This document shows positions 25,276 to 31,896 of a stretch of 64,000 nucleotides of DNA, piece by piece. The position numbers were made by a program, and so were the translations under genes. This DNA is from Acidobacteriota bacterium (lineage in GTDB: Bacteria > Acidobacteriota > Thermoanaerobaculia > Multivoradales > J023), in assembly GCA_029263315.1 (NCBI GenBank), contig JAJCXR010000024.1, positions 60,526 through 124,525 of the forward strand, in the 5' to 3' direction. The notes beneath the pieces were generated by a model. That model ran no database searches, had not been told where the DNA came from, and was given only the letters and a program-made list of their open reading frames with translations. Within the stretch, counting starts at the first letter, position 1; each line of letters begins with the position of its first letter.

Positions 25276-25519
25276 CTTGGGGACCTGAAAAGGGTGACAG
25301 CAAGGCGCTCAGGTCATGGAGCCCCCAGACCAGATGAACCATGCCGAAGCCGCTGAGGGCGCCACGCACCCAGGAGTGCTTGAGCATCACCAGACCGCTG
25401 AAGGGGAGGTGGTCGATCATCACCGTCCAACTCGGTGACCAGGGGAGCATCACCAGAAGGGTGCCCACCGAGGTGCAATAGAGGAAGAAGACGAAGCGCA
25501 GTAGCTTGTCGGAATCCAT
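25241..25519 (-). CDS. Small integral membrane protein, unknown function
   Basis: This 92-residue hydrophobic protein has two predicted membrane helices: FVFFLYCTSVGTLLVMLPW, and a second around GALSGFGMVHLVWGLHDLSAL. The intervening loop is aromatic and charged (SPSWTVMIDHLPFSGL). No catalytic motif was seen. The last 35 bases overlap the thiE-like start on the same strand, so it heads the small protein-thiE-acpS-lspA-rluD operon. The start lacks an obvious Shine-Dalgarno. The membrane-protein composition and operon overlap argue that it is real. Confidence 0.7.
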   Translation of the reverse strand: MDSDKLLRFVFFLYCTSVGTLLVMLPWSPSWTVMIDHLPFSGLVMLKHSWVRGALSGFGMVHLVWGLHDLSALLSPFSGPQDDGHPTVPGDH

Positions 25520-25752
25520 GGGGGGGAATTGTACGTCATCGCCTATTCATTCTCTACCGCGGTGCGGTTTTTGGGGGTCGAAGGACGCCGTGGAGAGGAT
25601 GGCTCGGATCGGCCCGGGTTTGGTTTATACTTGCCCCTCATGACCAGCAAGAGGGCTGGCTGAAAGCCAAGAGCGGGCCTGGTCGATCAGCGACGGGGCG
25701 CCGCGTCGCCGATCGATTTCGGGCCCCTTTTTCCTTGAATGGAGGACTCACC

Positions 25753-26634
25753 GTGGTCTTCAAGAGAGTATTCGGCCGCAAGAGCAAGGCACCGACTGAA
25801 GAGTCTAAAGAGCTCACCATCGAGGACTTGGTGACCCTTGAACGATATGCCGAGGCAGAAGAGATGCTGCGACAACGGGTCAAGAATTTTCCCAAGGACT
25901 TGTACGCCCATCTCAAGCTTGCCGAAGTCCATGTCGCCCTGAAGAATGTCGGCAAAGCCCTGGACGAGTTTATTTTTGTTGCCGACTCCTACGCCGATGA
26001 CGGTTTCTTCGACAAGGGTATCGCTCTACTGTCCAAGGCCGCCCGGTTGGTTCCGGGGGACGACACCCTGCCGCGCCGCATCGAGCGCTATCAGGCCCTC
26101 AAGCGTCTCGAAAAGGTCCGGCAGTACGCTGTCGATGGCCTGTTGGCCAACAAGACAACCGGCGTCAGCACGGCGGGCAATTCCAAGTTGCAGGTCGAGC
26201 TGCTGTGGAACAAGATCGCCAAGAGCCACTTGGTGATGAAGCTCGATGGCTCCGTAATTCAAAAGCTCTTCTCGGTGATGGAGATGGTCAACTCCAAAAC
26301 CGGCCAAGTGCTGGCCGATGCCGGAAGCTCCTATCCGGCTCTTTTTGTGGTGGTGGCCGGGGTGGTCGAGGCGACGGCTGAGATCGGTGGCAAGGTGACC
26401 TCCATTCGCAGCTTTTCCACCGGCCAGTTGATCGGGGATTCGGCCCTCCTAGAGCGCAAGCCCTGGCCGGCCAAGTATACTGTCACCGAAGGCGGCACCC
26501 TCTTCCGTCTCGACCGTGACGGCCTGGAAAGCGTCATGATGGGCAATACCGATCCGGTCGGCTTTCTCAGCGTCTTGCGGGAGCAGCACAACGACCGCGA
26601 TGTCGTAGCATTCATCCAAAAACTACAAAACTGA
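25753..26634 (+). CDS. TPR protein with a C-terminal cyclic-nucleotide-binding-like domain
   Basis: Translation starts at GTG 25753, with GGAGG seven bases upstream; the frame is open further upstream without support. The 293-residue protein has TPR-like helices at ~25-110 (LERYAEAEEMLRQRVKNFPKDLYAHLKLAEVHVALKN and DDGFFDKGIALLSKAARLVP). A cNMP-binding-fold beta-barrel follows at ~190-290 (PALFVVVAGVVEATAEI, SFSTGQLIGDSALLERKPWPAKYTVTEGGTLFRLDRDGLESVM). The phosphate-binding cassette Glu/Arg pair is only partly matched, so binding of cAMP or cGMP is uncertain. It is followed 18 bp later by def. It probably scaffolds or senses something coupled to this housekeeping operon. Confidence 0.75.
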   Translation: MVFKRVFGRKSKAPTEESKELTIEDLVTLERYAEAEEMLRQRVKNFPKDLYAHLKLAEVHVALKNVGKALDEFIFVADSYADDGFFDKGIALLSKAARLVPGDDTLPRRIERYQALKRLEKVRQYAVDGLLANKTTGVSTAGNSKLQVELLWNKIAKSHLVMKLDGSVIQKLFSVMEMVNSKTGQVLADAGSSYPALFVVVAGVVEATAEIGGKVTSIRSFSTGQLIGDSALLERKPWPAKYTVTEGGTLFRLDRDGLESVMMGNTDPVGFLSVLREQHNDRDVVAFIQKLQN

Positions 26635-26652
26635 TCCCTGCTGATCGAGACC

Positions 26653-27171
26653 ATGGCCATCCTACCGATACGCCTTTATCCCGATCCCGTGCTGCGGGTC
26701 GAGTGTCCCCAGGTGACCGCCTTCGACGACGACTTGAAACGTCTGATCGCCGATATGACCGAGACCATGCACGCGGCGCCGGGGATTGGCCTGGCCGCTC
26801 CGCAAGTCGGGGTTCCGCTTCGCTTGGCGCTGGTCGATATCAGCGTCGGCAAGGAGGCCGAATCTCTCAAGGTGCTGGTCAACCCACGCATCGTCGAGCA
26901 GCAGGGACGTGAGGTGGACACCGAGGGTTGCCTGTCGATTCCCGGGCTCAGCGAACGGGTGATCCGGCCCCGCAGCGTCGAGGTGGATGCCCAGGACGAA
27001 CACGGTGAGCCGTTCCGGTTCACCTGCGAAGACTACGAAGCGCGCGCCGTCTGTCACGAGCTCGACCACTTGGATGGTGTGCTGTTCGTCGACCATCTGC
27101 GGGGATTGCGGCGCGAAAAGGCCCGCCGGGCCCTGAGACGATTGGTGAAGCAGCAAAACGAAGCCCTCTGA
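26653..27171 (+). CDS. def: Peptide deformylase
   Basis: This 172-residue enzyme has the three deformylase motifs: GIGLAAPQVG, EGCLSIPG (metal-binding Cys) and CHELDHLDG (HExxH-type metal site with catalytic Glu). It removes the N-formyl group from nascent proteins at the ribosome exit. It is the second gene of the plus-strand run; no fmt methionyl-tRNA formyltransferase gene follows, and cysS starts 104 bp downstream instead. Confidence 0.98.
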   Translation: MAILPIRLYPDPVLRVECPQVTAFDDDLKRLIADMTETMHAAPGIGLAAPQVGVPLRLALVDISVGKEAESLKVLVNPRIVEQQGREVDTEGCLSIPGLSERVIRPRSVEVDAQDEHGEPFRFTCEDYEARAVCHELDHLDGVLFVDHLRGLRREKARRALRRLVKQQNEAL

Positions 27172-27275
27172 TCGCCCCAGGGCCGGCACCGGTTACGGCG
27201 GTGTTGCACCGCGCCATGGTGTCCGGGCCATGGTGAAGGCACTCAGAGGGCCCTTACCCCTAGGATTCTTCAAGT

Positions 27276-28715
27276 ATGCGAGATATTCAGCTCTTCAACT
27301 CCTTAGGACGCCGCTTGGAAACGTTTCGCCCTTTGGAGCCTGGAAAAATAAGGCTCTACGCCTGTGGTCCAACGGTCTATAACCACGTCCATATCGGCAA
27401 CCTGCGAACCTTCCTGTTCGAGGACTTCCTGCGCCGCAGCCTGCGTTTCCTCGGCTTCGAGGTGACGATGGTCATGAATCTGACCGATGTCGACGACAAG
27501 ACCATCCGCGGGGCTCGAGAGCACGGAGCCACCCTCGACGACTTCACCGCGGAATACATCGATTCTTTCTTCTCAGACCTGGATACCCTGGGGGCGGAGC
27601 GGGTGGAGGCTTACCCGCGGGCAACACGCCACATCGCCGAAATGATCGAGCTGGTGGAGTCCTTGCTGGCCAGGGGGTTTGCTTACCAAAGTGACGATGG
27701 CTCCATTTTCTTTCGCATCACCGAGGATGGGGACTACGGTCGCCTCTCGGGCATTGACTTGAGCCAAGTACGACAGGGCAGCCGCGTCGCCAGTGACGAG
27801 TACGAGAAGGAAGATGTGCGGGATTTTGTGCTCTGGAAAGCTGCCAAGGACGACGAGCCCGAATGGGCCTCCTGGGACTCGCCGTGGGGTAAGGGTCGCC
27901 CTGGCTGGCATATCGAGTGCTCTGCCATGAGCATGAAGTACCTGGGCGAAAGCTTCGACATCCATTGCGGTGGTGTCGACAACATGTTCCCCCACCACGA
28001 GAACGAGATCGCCCAGAGCGAGTCGGCGACGGGCAAGACCTTCGTCAGCACCTGGTTGCACTCGGAGCACCTGATCGTCGACGGTCACAAGATGTCGAAG
28101 TCCCTGGGTAATCAGTTCACTCTGCCGGACTTGCTGCAGCGGGGGGCCGATCCACGGGCCTTGCGTTACCTCTTCATCGCTTCTCACTATCGGCAGAAGC
28201 TCAACTTCACCTTCGAGTCGTTGCAAGCCGCCGGCGCCGCCCTACGCCGCCTCGATGAGATGGCGTTTCGGCTGGCCAGCGCCAAGGAGTCCGGCGAGCC
28301 GCAAGCCAAGGTCGCCACTGCTTGCGAGCAGCTGTTGGAGTCCTTCGCTGCGGCGCTGGCGGACGATCTCAACGCCTCCGCCGCTTTTGCCGCCCTCTTC
28401 AATTTTGTCAAAGAGATCAACAAGGCCATCGAGGTGGGTTTGGGCGACGATGATCGCCAGCGCATCCAAGATGCCCTGCGACGGGTCGATGCTGTCTTGG
28501 GGGTGATCGATCCCGAGCCATGGAAGGGGCGGACCGGTGCGGTGGCAACCGACGACGGATTGTCCGACGAAGCCATCGAGGATCTCTTGGAGCAGCGGCG
28601 GGAGGCCCGCGGGGGCAGGGACTTTGCCGCCGCCGACCGCATCCGCGATACCCTCGTGGAGGCCGGAATCGTGCTCGAGGACACCCCCGAAGGCACCCGC
28701 TGGCGCCGGGGCTGA
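27276..28715 (+). CDS. cysS: Cysteinyl-tRNA synthetase
   Basis: This 479-residue class I synthetase has the zinc/cysteine-binding Cys30 and HIGN (39-42) in YACGPTVYNHVHIGN. HIECSAMS and GGVDNMFPHHENEIAQ provide further active-site residues, and the KMSKSLGN loop lies near residue 275. The C-terminal DALR/anticodon domain ends with QRREARGGRDFAAADRIRD. It charges tRNA-Cys; the window also carries tRNA-Cys(GCA) at 29411. yraN follows after 8 bp. Confidence 0.98.
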   Translation: MRDIQLFNSLGRRLETFRPLEPGKIRLYACGPTVYNHVHIGNLRTFLFEDFLRRSLRFLGFEVTMVMNLTDVDDKTIRGAREHGATLDDFTAEYIDSFFSDLDTLGAERVEAYPRATRHIAEMIELVESLLARGFAYQSDDGSIFFRITEDGDYGRLSGIDLSQVRQGSRVASDEYEKEDVRDFVLWKAAKDDEPEWASWDSPWGKGRPGWHIECSAMSMKYLGESFDIHCGGVDNMFPHHENEIAQSESATGKTFVSTWLHSEHLIVDGHKMSKSLGNQFTLPDLLQRGADPRALRYLFIASHYRQKLNFTFESLQAAGAALRRLDEMAFRLASAKESGEPQAKVATACEQLLESFAAALADDLNASAAFAALFNFVKEINKAIEVGLGDDDRQRIQDALRRVDAVLGVIDPEPWKGRTGAVATDDGLSDEAIEDLLEQRREARGGRDFAAADRIRDTLVEAGIVLEDTPEGTRWRRG

Positions 28716-28723
28716 GGCGTACG

Positions 28724-29134
28724 GTGGCAGGTGGAGACCGTTTCAGCGGCCAGCCCCATCGCCGAGCCAAGGGCAAGGTGGGGGAGGAGGAAGCGCAACG
28801 TTGGTTGACCTCCCAGGGGTACGTTGTCATAGATCGTAACGTCAGCCTACGGGGTGGCGAGATCGATATCGTGGCGCAAGACGGCGAGGTGTTGTGTTTC
28901 ATCGAGGTCAAGGCCCGCAGCACTGGTTTCTACGGCAGCGCCATAGCCGCCGTACCGGTCGCCAAGCAGCGCCGCCTAGCCCGTGCCGCGGCGGTCTATC
29001 TGCAGCACCGGGCCTGGTCGGGGCCCTGCCGATTCGACGTCCTGGGCTTGGATCTCGACGGCGCTGGTGCCTGGCGTTTCAGCCTCGTCAAGGACGCCTT
29101 CTCACTGCCGAGCGGCAGCTACGGACACTACTGA
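28724..29134 (+). CDS. yraN: YraN/UPF0102 family endonuclease-like protein
   Basis: This 136-residue protein begins at GTG 28724, with GAGG overlapping the end of cysS. The endonuclease-like fold is shown by KGKVGEEEAQRWL, GGEIDIVAQDGEVLCFIEVKARS (the E..D..E-x-K arrangement of restriction-type nucleases) and PVAKQRRLARAAAVYLQ. The family is widespread and of uncertain function, often near translation or ribosome-biogenesis genes, as here. The open frame upstream of 28724 is an overlap with cysS and not part of the gene. Confidence 0.9.
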   Translation: MAGGDRFSGQPHRRAKGKVGEEEAQRWLTSQGYVVIDRNVSLRGGEIDIVAQDGEVLCFIEVKARSTGFYGSAIAAVPVAKQRRLARAAAVYLQHRAWSGPCRFDVLGLDLDGAGAWRFSLVKDAFSLPSGSYGHY

Positions 29135-29244
29135 GGCGAGACTGAGGCGAAGCGCCGAAGCGGCTTTGGATTCGGTGATTTAGCCGATCTCGACGACGGC
29201 CTTGGGCGGTCGCCGGAAAGTCTAAAAAAGGTGGGACATGGCGC

Positions 29245-29273
29245 TTGACACCGTGCCGGTGGGTCAATATCCT
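29245..29273 (+). promoter_or_regulatory. Sigma-70-type promoter of the tRNA cluster
   Basis: A consensus -35 TTGACA (29245-29250) is separated by 17 bp from a TATCCT -10 (29268-29273). The expected start is near 29280, a few bases before the first tRNA. Confidence 0.8.
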
Positions 29274-29285
29274 TTGCGTCCCCGA

Positions 29286-29360
29286 GCGGGAATAGCTCAG
29301 TGGTAGAGCACAACCTTGCCAAGGTTGGGGTCGCGGGTTCGAATCCCGTTTCCCGCTCCA
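29286..29360 (+). tRNA. tRNA-Gly (anticodon GCC), first copy
   Basis: Acceptor gcgggaa/ttcccgc, D-arm gctc/gagc, anticodon stem caacc/ggttg with loop ttgccaa (GCC), T-arm gcggg-ttcgaat-cccgt, discriminator t, encoded CCA. Identical to the copy at 29533. Confidence 0.97.
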
Positions 29361-29410
29361 GTTTTCGACTTCCGCCGTCATGCCTCAACAGGCAGCAGGC
29401 GTCAGTCTCA

Positions 29411-29485
29411 GGCGACGTGGCCAAGTGGTAAGGCGAGGGTCTGCAAAACCCTTATTCACCGGTTCGAATCCGGTCGTCGCCTCCA
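29411..29485 (+). tRNA. tRNA-Cys (anticodon GCA)
   Basis: Acceptor ggcgacg/cgtcgcc, anticodon arm with loop ctgcaaa (GCA), T-arm ccggttcgaatccgg, U discriminator and encoded CCA, as expected for tRNA-Cys. It lies between the two Gly genes. Confidence 0.97.
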
Positions 29486-29532
29486 GTTCCTTCCAGTCCT
29501 TCAAGGGTTCGAATCTCTTCGAGCTCCTCAGA

Positions 29533-29607
29533 GCGGGAATAGCTCAGTGGTAGAGCACAACCTTGCCAAGGTTGGGGTCGCGGGTTCGAATCCCGTTTCC
29601 CGCTCCA
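29533..29607 (+). tRNA. tRNA-Gly (anticodon GCC), second copy
   Basis: Same 75-nt sequence as the copy at 29286-29360, again with encoded CCA. It is the last gene of the Gly-Cys-Gly cluster. Confidence 0.97.
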
Positions 29608-29865
29608 ATTCGTCCTAATACAGCCTACCCGCCTTCCCAGGCCTTGCCGTGTCGCCTACCAACCCGCCCATGCCGCAGGCCGTTTTTTCCGGCCCATGGT
29701 CTGCTGGCTGGAGATTGACCGCAATCGCGGTATTCTGAGGCCCGCCGCCGACCGCGCACCGGGCCCGGAGAGGCTTGGCTGGGTGCGGTCATGGCCAGAG
29801 GGTGGACGCCTCCGAAGGACCCTGTACTAGATGACCTCCCTCGGGCGGAGGTTTTGGAGATAACC

Positions 29866-31896
29866 ATGAGCTCGCAACAAGGATCTTTGACCGCTGAATC
29901 CCAGGCGGGCGGTGGGGAGCGTCTGGAAATGCTCTTCGCCCTGGCCTGTGGCGCCATGATGACCACCGGTTGGTTGATTTCCATGGGGTCGGCGGATCCT
30001 TGGGTGCCGAGGGCCTTCTATGTCGTAGCCTATGGGCTGGGCGGATTCTTCGCCTTGGGGGAGACCTGGAGAAGCCTGCGACGTCGGCGGTTCGATATCG
30101 ATTTCTTGATGATCGCAGCGGCGGTGGGAGCCGCCTTTCTCGATAAGTGGGCTGAGGGGGCCTTGCTGCTTTTCCTCTTCAGTCTGGGCAATGGTCTCGA
30201 GCACTACGCCATGGGACGGGCCCGCCGAGCCATCGAAGCCCTCGCCGCCCTGGCGCCGGAGTCGGCCAATGTACGACGCCCCGGCGGCATTGAAGTGGTG
30301 CCTTTGGCGGCGCTGGTGCGCGGCGATATTGTCGTCGTCAAACCGAACGAACGGATGCCGGCGGACGGTTTTGTCGTCGACGGGGTGAGCAGCGTCGACG
30401 AAGCGCCGATCACCGGTGAGAGTCAACCGGTGGACAAGGAACCGGTGGCCGATGCGTCGTCGGCCTTGCAGCAAGGGGACAAGCTGGCCGCTGAGCACCG
30501 CATCTTCTCGGGCACTATCAACCAGAGTGGTCTGTTGGAGGTGATGGTGAGCCGCCCGTCGGCGGAGAGCACCCTGGCGCGGGTGATCGACATGGTGCGG
30601 GAGGCCGAAACGCAGAAATCCTCGACGCAGCGTTTCGCCGAATCCTTCGAGCACCGTTTTGTGCCCGCCGTCCTGGCTTTAGTCAGCTTGCTGATGTTCG
30701 CCTGGGTGGTCCTGGACGAGCCCTTCAGCGCTTCGTTCTACCGTGCCATCGCCGTCCTGGTGGCGGCCAGCCCCTGCGCCCTGGCCATTTCGACGCCGAG
30801 CGCCGTGCTCAGCGGGGTGGCCCGTGGCGCCCGGGGGGGCGTCCTGTTCAAGGGTGGTGGGCCCCTCGAGAGTCTCGGTGACCTCGATGCCATGGCCTTC
30901 GACAAAACCGGTACTCTGACCGAAGGCAAGCCGCGGCTCACCGATGTGGTGCCCTGGGAGGGGGCCTCCGCCGACCAGCTGCTACGGGCCGCCATCGCCA
31001 TCGAGGCGCTCAGCGATCATCCTTTGGCCAGCGCTGTGGTTCGGGATGGTAGAGACCGGCTAGCAGCAGCCGACGGCCCAACTCTGGCCATCGTGGAGGC
31101 CACCGAGCTGCGCAGCATCACCGGCCGTGGGGTGACCGCCATGATCGAGGGTGAGAGGGTCTACGCCGGCAAGGGGGCGCTCTTCGATGAAGTGGAGGGC
31201 CCCCCGATGTCGGATGCCCTGCTGGAACGACTCGCCGCCCTCGAGGCGGCGGGCCGCACCGCCATCGTGGTGCGCCGAGGTGAGCGCTACCTAGGGCTCC
31301 TGGGATTGATGGATACCCCCCGTCAGGCCGCCGCCGAAACCATCCGCCGGCTCCGTCAGCTGGGCATTGAGCGCATGATCATGCTCTCCGGAGACAATCA
31401 GCAAGTGGTCGATGCGGTGGCCCGGGAGGTGGGGCTCGACGAGGCCAGGGGTGATCTGATGCCGGAGGACAAGGTCAAGGCCATCCAAGAGCTGCGCCAG
31501 AAGGGCTCTGTCGCCATGGTGGGGGATGGGGTCAATGACGCCCCGGCCCTGGCGCATGCGACGGTGGGAGTTGCCATGGGCGCCGCCGGCTCGGATGTGG
31601 CCTTGGAGACCGCCGACATCGCTTTGATGGCCGATGAGCTGGGCCACTTGCCCTTCGCCGTCGGCCTCAGCCGCCAGACCCGTCGTATCATCCGGCAAAA
31701 CATCTGGATCAGCCTAGGGATGATCGCTTTTCTGGTGCCCGCCACCCTCTTCGGTTTGCGCATGGGAGCGGCGGTGCTGCTGCACGAGGGATCAACCGTC
31801 GTCGTGGTATTCAATGCCCTGCGCCTGTTGGGTTATGGCGGGCCCAAGCCCGACGCCGAGGAGACCTCTCAAATCCCGTCGGCGGACGTCCCGTAG
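29866..31896 (+). CDS. P1B-4-type heavy-metal-transporting ATPase
   Basis: This 676-residue pump has TGES (183-186), the transmembrane SPC (302-304), DKTGT with the phosphorylated Asp346, the nucleotide-binding HP (385-386), and GDGVNDAP (553-560). The last transmembrane region carries HEGST (640-644). The pairing of SPC with an HEG(G/S)T motif, and the lack of an N-terminal CxxC domain, are hallmarks of the P1B-4 subgroup, which exports Co2+, Fe2+ and related ions from the cytoplasm. About six to eight helices are visible. GGAG precedes ATG 29866; an upstream ATG at 29791 lacks support. It overlaps tail-to-tail by 28 bp with the globin-bearing kinase. The exact metal is unknown. Confidence 0.9.
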   Translation: MSSQQGSLTAESQAGGGERLEMLFALACGAMMTTGWLISMGSADPWVPRAFYVVAYGLGGFFALGETWRSLRRRRFDIDFLMIAAAVGAAFLDKWAEGALLLFLFSLGNGLEHYAMGRARRAIEALAALAPESANVRRPGGIEVVPLAALVRGDIVVVKPNERMPADGFVVDGVSSVDEAPITGESQPVDKEPVADASSALQQGDKLAAEHRIFSGTINQSGLLEVMVSRPSAESTLARVIDMVREAETQKSSTQRFAESFEHRFVPAVLALVSLLMFAWVVLDEPFSASFYRAIAVLVAASPCALAISTPSAVLSGVARGARGGVLFKGGGPLESLGDLDAMAFDKTGTLTEGKPRLTDVVPWEGASADQLLRAAIAIEALSDHPLASAVVRDGRDRLAAADGPTLAIVEATELRSITGRGVTAMIEGERVYAGKGALFDEVEGPPMSDALLERLAALEAAGRTAIVVRRGERYLGLLGLMDTPRQAAAETIRRLRQLGIERMIMLSGDNQQVVDAVAREVGLDEARGDLMPEDKVKAIQELRQKGSVAMVGDGVNDAPALAHATVGVAMGAAGSDVALETADIALMADELGHLPFAVGLSRQTRRIIRQNIWISLGMIAFLVPATLFGLRMGAAVLLHEGSTVVVVFNALRLLGYGGPKPDAEETSQIPSADVP

